From Meconema thalassinum (Eukaryota; Arthropoda; Insecta; Orthoptera; Tettigoniidae), in contig OX336389.2 in NCBI GenBank assembly GCA_946902985.2, positions 794,406,979-794,470,978 of the forward strand: a stretch of DNA of 64,000 bases, given 5' to 3'. Shown here piece by piece: positions 22,111-32,957 of this stretch (positions are counted from its first letter, which is position 1; every line of letters starts with the position of its first letter). The translations under genes were made by a program, and so were the position numbers. The notes under the pieces are model-generated. The model worked only from the letters and a program-made list of their open reading frames with translations. It had not been told where the DNA came from and ran no database searches.

Positions 22111-22720
22111 TCAATAATATGACAAGAAACACTCTATAACAGAGTTTACGTACTTGACGACATTATCGGAGGCCAAAAATATGCAAGTCAGCAACAACAA
22201 CAGACAGTTCTCGCGGTGTGCATATTTTATGAAAGCAGGTTGGTCACAGTGCTCATGGACACACTCTTCCGTTAATCCTTCTTCGAAGCAGTACTCCAAG
22301 GGTGTTTGAAATACACCAGTAGAGTCTTTGTTGTAGCAGGAAATGCACATTTGATTAAGTTGGAGAATCTTGCTTCCGAAAACTGGAAATACACAAACGA
22401 TTGAAGGCGTAAGAAGTGGTATCTATGCCATATGTTAATGTCATTGTCAGAATATACCATAAATTTATCTGCGATGAATTTCACAAAATTGTTGTATGGA
22501 CGGAAAAAGAGAAAGTCAGTAGGTTGCACAATGCTTGTTCAATTTGCTGGAATCAGCTTCTTGATGAATTCAATGCCTTTAGGACCTGTAGAGTTGTATA
22601 CTCGTAGTTCGTCATCTCTATTGGCTGTCCAGTAGTCAACCAAAACAAGGGCTTTAGTTTTGTCTTGTATATCTGGTCTCAGTACTTGTTCTAGGAAGAC
22701 TTTTAAAATCCCTCTTCGTA
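22111..22720 (-). pseudogene. DDE transposase-like fragment of an unassigned family
   Basis: On the minus strand the sequence reads 'ILKVFLEQVLRPDIQDKTKA', 'LVLVDYWTANRDDELRVYNS', then after one stop 'TSIVQPTDFLFFRPYNNFVK', 'FQFSEARFSNLIKCAF', and finally 'TPLEYCFEEGLTEEC' with 'VHEHCDQPAFIKYAHRENC'. The 'LVDYW' and 'QPTDFLFFRPYKNF' pattern is typical of a DDE transposase C-terminal half that is common in insects, where QP.D follows the second acidic residue. I do not know the formal superfamily. Frame changes at about 22530 and 22340 and the missing N-terminal half make it a pseudogene. Confidence 0.68.
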
Positions 22721-23454
22721 TGACTCATTCATCACTCTCCTCTCAATACCGTTGCAGCATAGCAGCAAAAACTTGACAAAGAGTTTTTCGTTATGGTCAG
22801 TAATAAAACAAAAATAGTTTTGTTCTATTCTCCACGACAACAACCGTGACCTTCCCTTGTAAGCAATGTGCAGGTAAATATTATCCTACATAAATTATTG
22901 TCTTGAATTCCCATGTAATGTCAACTGGATTTAGGTTGTGAGGTGGTCCTGGTTTAAAGTCTAATGAATCTGTTATTTGTGAAGTCTATATTTGAAGTTG
23001 GATTTGTTGATAATTGTCATTTATTAATTTATGTTATTCTTGGTTCATGTTAGGTTAAAAATGTTGTCTCGTCTTGTTGTAAGTTCCTTGTCGATTAGGT
23101 TGTTTCTGTTAATGTTGTCCGTATATTAATCGCAGAATGTACAGTATTTAAACTTGTCCTTTGTTGTTCTGTTGTGTCTAATGTATATTTTTTCCCAATT
23201 GTGCTTCGCGATTTAGTTATCTGAGTTAATATGTATACCTAACGCATTATCCATTATGGTTAATGTTTTTGCTTGATAGTTACATGGCAGCCACCCGAGT
23301 ATTTTTGTCCTGCAGAGTGAGTGCCTGGGAGCATTTGCACATGCGCTGAGTGTAAGGCATAGAGAGAATCAGCGTGCAAAACTTCATTCGAGAGGCAGAA
23401 AGACGTGTGCCAGAAACATGCTCACGAATGGAAGTGCGTGCTCTCGTGCGTTAT
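22721..23454. other. no gene recognised
   Basis: Possibly further decayed upstream parts of the minus-strand transposase up to about 22880, where I can read only short disconnected pieces. Beyond that I see nothing. Confidence 0.3.
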
Positions 23455-23990
23455 GAATCGGCGCAACGGGACTAGTATTTCAGATAATCATACCCGCCCA
23501 CTGAGTGTCTATGAAGACGAAGTCATGTCTCCTCAAATGATTGGGCGCTGGTGTTCAATGTTTAGTGAAAGTAGTGAAAGGCCCTGTGTGGATGATGAAG
23601 ATTGATCTGGGCACCCCTCCACGTCCACGGCTGCAACAAACGCCCAATGAATGCAAAGTACAGCTGACAGGCGCGTAACTGTATTTGATGTCACAACCAC
23701 ATTCGATGCTGGACGTGCTCAAGTCCACCACATCATTCACGAAGTGTTGGGATACCGGATGGTGTCGGAAAGATGGGTGCTGTGATAGCTCGCCACGATG
23801 ACAAGACTGCAAGAGTGGCAATGTGCTTCGAGCACTTGTGGCGACACGAGCACTAGGGCAATGACTTCATGTTTAAGATCTTCATAGCGGATGAGGCATA
23901 GATGCATCACATTACCTCAGAGACCAAGGCCACCTCAATGACGTAAAATCATCTCATCTCACCCGTCCCGAAATAAATTCAAAATTGTTA
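23455..23990 (+). pseudogene. mariner-type transposase, N-terminal half
   Basis: The plus strand reads 'RRNGTSISDNHTRPLSVY', 'DEVMSPQMIGRWCSMFSE' (helix-turn-helix region), a 'GHPSTSTAATNAQ'-like linker, 'VTVFDVTTTFDVGRAQVHHI' with 'IHEVLGYRMVSERWV', then frameshifted 'FIADEA.MHHITSETKA' near 23885-23935, where relatives have the first catalytic aspartate in 'TGDETW'. It stops near 23990 at a decayed '(G)SPVPK' segment. The rest of the catalytic domain is missing. It differs from the mariner piece at 46384-46640. Confidence 0.82.
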
Positions 23991-24369
23991 GGTACAGAAC
24001 TTTTACAGGAGGGTTTCTTGAAGTAGATTTCATGGTACAACAAATACATCAATGTTGGTGACGATTACAAGGAATAATTGCCAAATTCTCATTTTATGTT
24101 ATAACAATTTGTTTTCATTTTTTAGTATAGCTTCCATATGATATGTAATGACGAATAGCCTACGTAATAATATTAATGACCAGTACAACAATATACAACG
24201 TAGATCTATGAACCTCCACTGTTCGAATAACATGATTTGTAGAGTTTCCTCAGACTTTGTTAGGATGGTCTTTCTGAATGTTTTTGGGTACTTAAAATAA
24301 ATGTCTGTTGGTCACATGGAGTTGTTTGAAAGAACAATAAGTATGTTTCTCTTGTTTTTATACAAATGA

Positions 24370-24640
24370 ATGTCTTCAAAGAGGAGTAGAGGTAACGTAT
24401 TCCATACTGTAATGTTGGCTATCCTTCAGGGCGGATATTACACGTTATTTACGCCACTCAAAGGTTCCGAAAATTATATTAATTTAATCTTGAGTCTGTC
24501 TGTGACACCGGCGGTGGCCTCGAATTTTGTTGATTTTTCACCCGATGTTTACGATAGTGTCAAACATCAAACAATGGTTTTCATTTTCCATCGATCACTT
24601 TATGGTGTAGCAGCTAGCATTATTGGGATCAATTCCAGCC
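24370..24640 (+). pseudogene. LINE reverse transcriptase scraps
   Basis: 24408-24475 matches the end of the duplicated segment at 26167-26568 (reading 'LAILQGGYYTLFTPLKGS'), derived from the RT 'GVPQGSVLGPLLF' motif. Just downstream, 'NFVDFSPDVYDSVKHQT' resembles RT motif A, but it lies after motif B, opposite to the natural order, so the two pieces come from separate events or the second is chance. Confidence 0.5.
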
Positions 24641-24880
24641 ATCCTGGAAGTGATTTTCCGTGTTCCCCTCCCCCCCCCCCTCTCCCGCACAGCATTTCCT
24701 CCAGGGAAATGGATGGTTCCTAACGGACGACCACGGCAGCCTCCTTCCCTCAATAACACATACACACTCTACTAAAGACACCAAAATAACACAGGTTATC
24801 AGCCAAATTCTTGATACACACACACCCCCTTTTACATGGGGCTAAATTACCACGATGTCCAAGCACCTCAATGGAATAAC
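24640..24880 (+). repeat. SINE fragment, 3' half
   Basis: It begins with the SINE core 'gaagtgattttccgtg', carries a poly-C run and 'cctccagggaaatgg', then '...aacacaggttatcag' and a 3' end 'acatggggctaaatta'. The 3' part matches the SINE at 35975-36495. No tRNA head is present, so it is 5'-truncated. Confidence 0.7.
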
Positions 24881-26166
24881 ACCAGTAACTCATTTCAATC
24901 CACTCTCCCATATGGGTTTTTGATACGAGTCAGATACTGTTGTGGAATCTGTAATGCTTCGTGGCAAGGGGATGAATATACATGTATTCGCTGTCAAATG
25001 TGGTCGTTAGGTTATCCTTGCGCTCTCACGTAAGAGCACGCGGTTTGCTTGTCAGTCAAGGAATCACACGTTCATATTTCCTACGCCCACCAAGAAGCAT
25101 TCCCTCGTAGAGTACTTGCCTTGGCGTAGATTCAATTATGGCAGTGCTTTATTAAAACAGCCAAGTGTGAGATATAGAAAACAATCGCTTCTTTGAAATA
25201 ATTTACACCTAGCTAATAGCATTGAACTGTGTTGAGAGTGATTCCTGAAGACCACATAGTCTCAATCATAAAACTTATAAAACTCACCTGTCAAATATCT
25301 ACACAACTTTCCTACACCGTATCATTTCAGCGACTACATGAAAACGGTGACGTGGCAACAGGCATTCGAGTATTACTGATGATAATAATCTGGGTCGTTT
25401 CGCTGTTCCTTATGCAACGCATCGGAATAAATAGGTTACTTTCAAGATATTCTTTTTTTTGGACTAACCACTTTAAGCCCAATATATAAGACATGTATAC
25501 TTTCAATGAAATTTTTAACTCATTCCATTAGAATTTTAGCCTACTTTTACATTAAAAAGTAAAATTAGGAGTTCAAGATCCTTCAGGGTCCGTTTATATT
25601 TCAGTCTATCTTTCTGTTTATCTGTCTATCATTCTACCTCGTATGTCTATGCGTATCTGTATCTATTTATGTGTTCACCGTAACAACTGGTTAATGCCTG
25701 CACTACATTATACAAAAAATAATGTACATCGAGTCTCTTTTGAGACACCTGACTTTTGATATTTTCCAGAGCATTATTGTTGCCGACCAAAAATAAAATG
25801 TATTATTTTTTTACACTAGACGCAGTTGTTTAAAATAATAATTCACCGTTTTGATAAGAAGTTCAAATTTCGGTACAACATGGAAGGAAATGTATTCATG
25901 CTGCATTCCAGATGCATCCATCATGTTGAATATAACGTGCATCCACCACCTAACATATGAAATACATTAAAATCAATACTTCACCATTAATCCATTAATA
26001 ATTTTGCAAATTCTAAACATGCCAGGAAGATAGCAACGTAAAAGGCATTCCCACTGCTAAAGACATAAGCCTCTAGACTTTATGCATTCAAAATGGAAGC
26101 GATGCGTACTATTCAAACTTAAACATAACTCCTACATGGGGCTTAATTGTCACGATGTTGCAAGCT
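24881..26166. other. no gene recognised
   Basis: AT-rich DNA. 25595-25680 is a low-complexity TCTA/TCTG-rich tract (an eroded tetranucleotide microsatellite). A SINE 3'-tail scrap 'catggggcttaattgtcacg' lies at about 26137-26160. Confidence 0.4.
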
Positions 26167-26568
26167 CTAAATGAAACATCACACATTGCAGGATATAACT
26201 AAACAATGACCACAAAATATGTTGATATCATGCCACATGCTACTTCATATATTTTCTTCAACTAAAATTGATAGAAAAGTAATTTTATGGATCCAAGGAT
26301 TGTTGACGGGTCTTCCCCAGAAAGTGAAAGTCGAAGATCAATTTTCGGATGAAATTGCCATAACGTTGGGTATCCTTCAGGGCGGATATTGCACGTTATT
26401 TACGCCGCTGAAAGGTTCCGGAAATTATAAATAGATATAAAACTAAGTTTTTGAAAAATGAAGGTGTCAATATTGACGAATTGCGATATATTATATCGGG
26501 GATAATATGCTCTGAAAAATTGCCTAACAATCCAGTGTTTACCAACAGCTAATACTAGCTATTAGCTA
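26167..26568 (+). repeat. 402-bp duplicated segment with LINE RT fragment, copy 1
   Basis: It is about 98% identical to 28152-28552. Translation gives 'LLHIFSSTKIDRKVILWIQ', then 'GLLTGLPQKVKVEDQFSDEI' and 'GILQGGYCTLFTPLKGSG', the RT stretch between motifs A and B of a LINE, with motif B corrupted. The open frame is 71 codons, ending at a tag just after 'NYK'. It lacks the YADD motif and cannot function. The two copies share both ends precisely. Confidence 0.88.
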
Positions 26569-27089
26569 TCCGTTTGAGAATAACAGATGAAAACCATTTG
26601 TAAGATTGTATGTATTATTTTTCTCTTCATCTGAGAGTAAACACTACAGAATGTTTCCTTTTGGTATGATACCACTATAGACCACTTCTTTCAATAGACT
26701 GACAAGGTTATTAGATGAGTTATGTATCTACTCTTATGGATTAATTTCGTATTAGCAAGTATGAGAAACACTCACGTATCCCTCAGTGGTGAGGTTCTCA
26801 CTCATGGGAGAACAGCTTCAAGCTGACGCTTGGATAAATAGCACTTATGGAAGAGTAATCAAGACTGAATGAAATCATGAATTGGGGCTTCGGGATTTCA
26901 CACCTGAACATATAAGAGATCAAGATATATAATTTATTACATAAATAACAACAATTATAACCACTTTTAAATGATTGCACTTGTTTAAAATTCTTGTTGC
27001 AGAGTTCGTGATGATATTTGATGAATAAAGTTCACTTATAAATCCACTACGAAAATATTGCACTTTCGATTAAAATAAATGCAGTTAAA
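26569..27089. other. no gene recognised
   Basis: Nothing recognised between the duplicated segment and the microsatellite. Confidence 0.35.
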
Positions 27090-27134
27090 GAAGTTTTCTA
27101 AAATAAATAAATAAATAAATAAATAAATAAATAG
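27090..27134. repeat. (AAAT)n microsatellite
   Basis: About ten near-perfect aaat units. It could be the 3' tail of a decayed LINE, but no LINE coding sequence is seen just upstream. Confidence 0.9.
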
Positions 27135-28151
27135 TAAAACACTTCACTTTCTTTGTTGTAGATAGAAATCACTTGGCGGTTATGAACCTTCTTGTAATAA
27201 TTTTGTGCGGGGAATGTGTCCCAAAATTATCATCCCTCAAGATGAAAGAATTCTTGTGTAAACGTAGCGGGGATAATGCCAGCTGTTTCAAGGAGCAGCT
27301 GGTTTACTGTATGGTATGACAGCTTTGTAGAATAAATAGAGAGCCGCATCATGCAACACGCCCAACACCTCGTGCCGGTAATTCTTCCTTTGAAGAGAAC
27401 CTAAGCGGTTGAGAGCGATTGCTTACAGTCACTCGAAGTGAAGAATATCTGCGGTGAGGCGTAATTTGTGATGCCATGTTATGAAAGCATGCTGCCTTCG
27501 TGCTGTGATGTCTCTCTCCATCCGTCGATGCTATGCGGCATTCATGACGATATGAACAGCGTTGCTAGCGAAGAGCTGAACAGAAGTACGATGTAGTGAA
27601 GAGAAGAAGCAGAAGAAAAAGCACCAGGAAAGACCCGGAACTTATATAGTGCAAGTGACCCGCCAGGAAGTCAGGTGACCAGAATACAGCTGCTAATTGG
27701 CAGACCAAGGAGAGTGACGTCACGAGCACGTTGTGAAGAGGTGGAGACAACAGGCAGAAACCAGTGTCGGTAAGATGGTGATGCGGTATGCAGCCTTTAT
27801 AACACTCTCAGGTACGAATCTTAACATCTTAATACTAATAAGCGGTTATTCAATTACTTAAACATGTCGATTAAACAATTAATCTACTAGATCGTAATAT
27901 TTTTCGTTCGATGGTCTCGGATAAATTAAAACAATTTGACCAACAAATAGGCCGGAAAACTAAACACATAGAAAAATATCACGAAAAGTGATCACTCAGA
28001 TTATTTAAAAAGTTGGTTTACGCCTAGAACGAAATTATAGAATGTTTATGTCCACTCTGAATTCTACCACTGCGAGTTCAATAACACATGTGAGTTCCTA
28101 TGGTCCATCCGCACGGGGAGTTACAAAGTTGTTTCCAAGCGTGAATAGTAA
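27135..28151 (-). other. no gene; possible minus-strand promoter block
   Basis: A GC-richer block from about 27270 to 27790 has, on the minus strand, a TATATA motif at 27648-27643 in front of a pyrimidine-rich stretch. This resembles an LTR promoter, but I found no matching second LTR or primer-binding site in the window. Confidence 0.25.
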
Positions 28152-28552
28152 CTAAATGAAACATCACACATTGCAGGATGTAACTAAACAATGACCACAA
28201 AATATGTTGATGTCATGCCACATGCTACTTCATATATTTTCTTCAACTAAAATTGATAGAAAAGTAATTTTATGGATCCAAGGATTGTTGACGGGTCTTT
28301 CCCAGAAAGTGAAAGTCGAAGATCAATTTTCGGATGAAATTGCCTTAACGTTGGGTATCCTTCAGGGCGGATATTGCACGTTATTTACGCCGCTGAAAGG
28401 TTCCGGAAATTATAAATAGATATAAAACTAAGTTTTTGAAAAATGAAGGTGTCAATATTGACGAATTGTGATATATTATATCGGGGATAATATACTCTAA
28501 AAATTGCCTAACAATCCAGTGTTTACCTACAGCTAATACTAGCTATTAGCTA
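28152..28552 (+). repeat. 401-bp duplicated segment with LINE RT fragment, copy 2
   Basis: Differs from 26167-26568 at roughly nine positions over 400 bp. It carries the same 71-codon RT fragment, with P to S and I to L changes, and the same end points: it starts ctaaatgaaacatcac and ends ctagctattagcta. Confidence 0.88.
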
Positions 28553-29086
28553 GTCCTCCAGTTTTGTATTTCTGTCAAAAACTAATCTCCTTAATCCAAA
28601 CTCACGACACATAGCTACGTATGTTGATATTGAGTTTTGTGAAGCAACACGTACTACACCTTATCGTTTCTATACAAAGATAAGGTATCCGTGTATACCA
28701 TAGCTCTTAAGATCAAAGTACAGTACCGGTACCTCATGATAAGAAGCAGACATCTCGGACGCTATCGATGACAACAATGATACTACATGTAATAAAAACT
28801 GCAGAATGTTTCCTGCTGACGTGATATCGTTATGGTCCACTTCTTCCAGCTTTTGATTTAACATAATAGTTTTAATGAATGTAATCACATTTAAATATCC
28901 CTCTTGTTAGGTAAGTAAGTTTAGTTTCCAGATAAAATGAAATGATAGTATGTTTACGCCTACTTTTAATTTTAACACTACTAGCTACTAGCTCTATAAC
29001 TACCCGTGATCTTCCATCGTGGGATATTAGTTCTCGCATGATTAACTATCATCCAAGAGCTCGTAGTTACCTCTCAAATAGGGGTT
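28553..29086. other. no gene recognised
   Basis: No motif seen. The short tract 'ctactagctactagctc' near 28979 resembles the ctagctattagctag end of the duplicated segment. Confidence 0.3.
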
Positions 29087-29121
29087 GTATTATTATTATT
29101 ATGAAGATTATTATTATTATG

Positions 29122-29160
<39 letters not shown>

Positions 29161-29170
29161 ACGTATTATT
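29087..29170. repeat. (ATT)n microsatellite
   Basis: Imperfect run of about 25 att units interrupted by gaag and gatt. The poly-isoleucine reading across it is an artefact. Confidence 0.92.
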
Positions 29171-31332
29171 ACCTAGTATTATCGGATGCCCATGTCCATT
29201 ATGGAACGTAATTAATAAACACGATTAAGCTAAATTTTACTGAACATTTGGTGGCTCTGTGCTGTATGAATTCATTATTAAATTAAACCATATCACCGCG
29301 TTATTATGCATATTTGTTATCATCAAATGTATATTTTTTGTCCTGCATCCTCTTTAAAATGTAATCTTTAAAACATTTAATGCATAGTGTGAGGAGAAAA
29401 AGGGTGAATATACACATTTCCTGTATTTTCTATCTCCTTTCTAGTCGTAGCTTGTGACTGACGTCCTAAAGTGCAAGCAATTGTAGGGACAATGGGGATG
29501 ATAGTACAGCAATTTGGAACATCTGCCAAAGTTTCCATCGGGCATAATACATTCATAGCCCACTTCCTTCAGCTGCATATTAAATCTAATCATTTCAAGG
29601 GCCATCACAACAGAAAATATTCACAAGTAGTAACATCACTTCATCAGCGAATGCACGAACCGTTAAAATCTCACCGTTGAATGTTAGTCCATTTGCACAC
29701 TGTTTCTTCTATTTGTACTCAGTTCCAGTACCGACACGGAGTGAGGCGTTAAAAGTGGACATCCATGATCGAAAGCACTCCTCCCACGAATAACACAAGC
29801 TTGTCCTTATCCAATGGAAGAAGCAATAATGTGTATGAGTCAGTTAGCAAACATCTTCACCAGTAGTTTATAATTGATAAATATTAAAGAAAAATCTGTA
29901 ATCAGTGTTACAGATGCACCTCGATGTTTTATTTCTCTGAATAATGATGAGTTTTTTCAATGTTACTTGAACAGTATTGAACTGTTCTTAATTTCAATAA
30001 ATAAGGACATTCCGTTAACAGTCTGGAAGTATTCTTAGTGCTCGCGCGGGATGCCATCAATTCTGTTCCGTTGGATGCAATCAGGTCTAGGGCTTGTTAT
30101 ACCTCCACCTCAGCCTCAAGGAGCCATATGTCATCTTGCTCCACATGTTACTTAATGTGATGAAAGATGCTATCTGCTTCCTGGATATAAATTCCTGCCT
30201 CGGCAGTCATTCAAGGAAATCATCTCCCGCTATTAACAGAAGTTCCTTAATTTAATTGTTTGTTCATTTATCGATTCATAAAACTGTCTGATCACCATTC
30301 TTCTTCTTCCTGTTAAGTGAAACAACGGCATTCATTCATATTCTAGTAATATGTGATGTATCATTCCTTGGAGACGGTCCATAATCCTTAAAATGGTATT
30401 TTCATTTGATTTAATTGTTCTAATACAGTTGCTCCCATTGTTCCTTACTATGCAGCTCATCATTAATTTTCCATCAAAATATTTGGTTAAGGCCCTTCCA
30501 ATCTTATGAAGGTGACTCAAATATCTCATTCGGAGAATGACGTATGTCTTAGTAAACTTTCAATTTCATCTATCCTGTTACAATCTATTTAATATCCCAT
30601 CCACAGTAACGCTAACTTTAGATTCTGTGAACCCACAGCAGAAAAGAACTCCAAATTCACCATTGTTTAATTACGTTAACAGTTGAGTATAATGCATGGG
30701 TGTTGGCGCAACTACAGCGTGCTATATATAACACAACGCTACCTTAAATTAATTACCTAATCTAATTGTCTAATTGCATAGTTCGTCATGAGCTGAATAA
30801 TTGGCCAAACAATGATTCTCTCTCCAGTTTATCTGCATTCCTGTTTGGATAAGAACATTCCAAGTTCAAAAATTGCATTTTTATCGTGTCGTTATGTGCT
30901 ATGTACACCTCATGTATGGGTGTCAAGCAATTCCTCAAAACATGCAATGGCTCCTGTATGTAACATTAAAATTAAACAGCTGTACTGACGCACTTTTCAA
31001 TTGGAATGTGGAATAATTTAGAAATATGAGATATAAATTACAGTTAAATTTAATGTCGTTATCAACGACGATGTCGTAGGGAGACACTCCTTCAGGACTC
31101 AGTATTTAAAGGGTTTATAATTATTCTCCACCTTCTGGGTGACTCACAGTCTGCATAGATCACTATAGTTATGCGGAAATTGGTAAATTATTTATTGGAG
31201 TAAAGAACATTCAGTATAAATTGCGTAGGACGCTGCTGCCATACCTCATAAAAAAGTCCTATAAAGTGTAGAGCCAATAGATATATATCTTCATGGAAAA
31301 TGATCCACAAAGTGGTACTTATTCGCAAATTA
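29171..31332. other. no gene recognised
   Basis: Over 2 kb with only 60- to 70-codon frames on either strand and no motif I can place. A transposase origin for 30332-30529 (minus) was considered but is unsupported. Confidence 0.35.
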
Positions 31333-31806
31333 TTAAATACTTTATGCTATATAATTTTCAAAAGAAAAATATGTATTGTCCGTTGAGCCATTATTATATT
31401 TAAACACAAATTGTGCTAAATGTTCCGGCATAACTCAACAAAATGACAGTGTTCCGCCCCGGTTATGCCGGAATATTTAGCACAATTTGTGTTTAAATAT
31501 GTAATGGCTCAACGGACAATACATATTTTTCTTTTGAAAATTATATATTCAATGCCAAGGTAAGGTTATAATTGCTTTGGAGTGGAGTTTCGACTCCCAT
31601 AGTGCACTGGCTTTGCTCGTGACGTGGATACATATGTATCAAATACGTCTTGCAATGGCCTTCCCAGTGTGTGCTAGACAGTGTCTTGGTGAGGTGTGCT
31701 TTAAACCAACTGAAGAGCCCAATAGCACACCGGGGCGAAACACTGTCATTTTGTTGAGTTATGCCGGAACATTTAGCACAATTTGAGTTTAAATACTTTA
31801 TGCTAT
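31333..31806. mobile_element. compound inverted insertion with 18-bp target duplication
   Basis: The 18-bp sequence 'ttaaatactttatgctat' occurs at 31333-31350 and exactly again at 31789-31806. Between them, 31351-31434 and 31462-31546 are inverted arms of about 85 bp around a 27-bp loop. The last 65 bp (about 31724-31788) repeat the left arm's inner half plus loop, again inverted relative to it. Read on the minus strand this is element start, about 170 bp, a second copy of the start with more 5' sequence, then an inverted copy. A direct-plus-inverted terminal arrangement is typical of Penelope-type insertions, so I infer a short non-autonomous retroelement. Confidence 0.75.
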
Positions 31807-32135
31807 TCAAATTAGGGCCGCTGTGTAAAATTGAGTGGGTCAGTGAGAGTGAGAGACATTCAATTTACTGTGCAAACTTCTTAAGTATGGTACTACTCAG
31901 TACACTGCTTCTCGTGTTGTTTCATTGAGTTTGTGACACAATCGTCGTGGTAAGATACCTCATTGTCCCACTCAGATACTCATTCCAACGAGAAAGTATA
32001 TTCTCACACATTTAATTCTAGAGAACATGTTTATATCGTTTTATAGGGGAATGATGCTGTTTGCCTACCAACAAGGCGGACTGGATAGAATTCTCAGTTA
32101 ATGCATGTGGTATGTTCGAATAGAAATGTCACATC
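31807..32135. other. no gene recognised
   Basis: Nothing recognised. Confidence 0.3.
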
Positions 32136-32220
32136 CAGTGGTTCGGATTCCACGTAAAAATGAAATTCCCTTGGTTTATGATCGCTTCATTAATAGACAC
32201 GTAAAAGTGTAAGATTCCTT
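32136..32220 (+). repeat. dispersed repeat fragment related to 56700-56790
   Basis: 'agtggttcggattccacgta' followed by a-rich, 'ttatgatcgc' and 'cacgtaaaa' blocks aligns with the segment at 56700-56790 in the same order. Probably the body of a SINE-like repeat. Confidence 0.55.
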
Positions 32221-32229
32221 ATCCGTTGT

Positions 32230-32590
32230 TCTCACCACCTCGTGTTGCAGAGGCTAACATTATTGGCCCTCACCCCTGAGGTCCAGGTTCGATTCCAGAC
32301 TCTCTGAAGTGATTTTCTATGGTTTCCCATCTCTACTCCTGGCAAATGTAGGGCTGTTTCGTTACTTCAGGCGCTGACAGTGGCTATTCTGTGTGTATTC
32401 CCAGGGTTTTCCACACTTCCTCCAGGCCAATGCCGGGATAGTACCTCATTTCAAGTCCCGGTGCACCTACCCCATCGCTGTCCGTAATACAGTTACACAC
32501 AGCACTACAGTCATCACAAAATCACTGGTTACCAGAAACGTTGAACATAGACGCAAATACACGGGGCTGATAAGCAAGAAGTCCCAAGTT
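32230..32590 (+). repeat. tRNA-derived SINE (core-bearing)
   Basis: The head carries a B-box-like 'ggttcgattcc' near 32287. The body has 'gtgattttctatggtttccc' and a second core block 'ccaggccaatgccgggatag', then a 3' part 'acacggggctgataagc' shared with the SINE at 35975-36495. The A box is poorly preserved. No convincing target duplication. Confidence 0.7.
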
Positions 32591-32644
32591 CTTTAAATTA
32601 ATTTACATAAAATAAAAATTAATTTGTTGAATAATCTCCCACAA

Positions 32645-32957
32645 TGAGTATACCAGATGAATCAGATTCCCCTAATATTATTGTTATCAGGAAGGTCGAT
32701 GCTTGCATCCCGTAGGGTACTAATGCTTTGCCAACAGATCCTGCAATCGATACTGACCCAAAATATTTTCCTCTCGATGTGACTACACAGTAACACGAGG
32801 GAAATATAACAGTGTACAGTATCGTTTGCGGGGTATGCTTGCAGTGCATTACTACCATACGGGAAACTAGCAGAGAAATATCGACCTTCCTGCCAACACA
32901 CGTTATTTGGGCTGCATAAAACTTTTATAGTAAGGGGCAACCGATTCTCCCAGTATA
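32645..32957. mobile_element. foldback MITE, copy 2
   Basis: Same family as 15312-15645. The inner right half 'cagtatcgtttgcggggtat' plus 'gcttgcagtgcat' and the outer end 'gattctcccagtata' match that copy. The left arm has been rearranged: 'caggaaggtcgatgcttgca' follows 'ttattgtta' directly, so part of the arm is deleted or converted. Confidence 0.82.

Noticed and set aside
28942..29211. 89-codon frame with poly-isoleucine
   Set aside because: It is a translation of the (ATT)n microsatellite.
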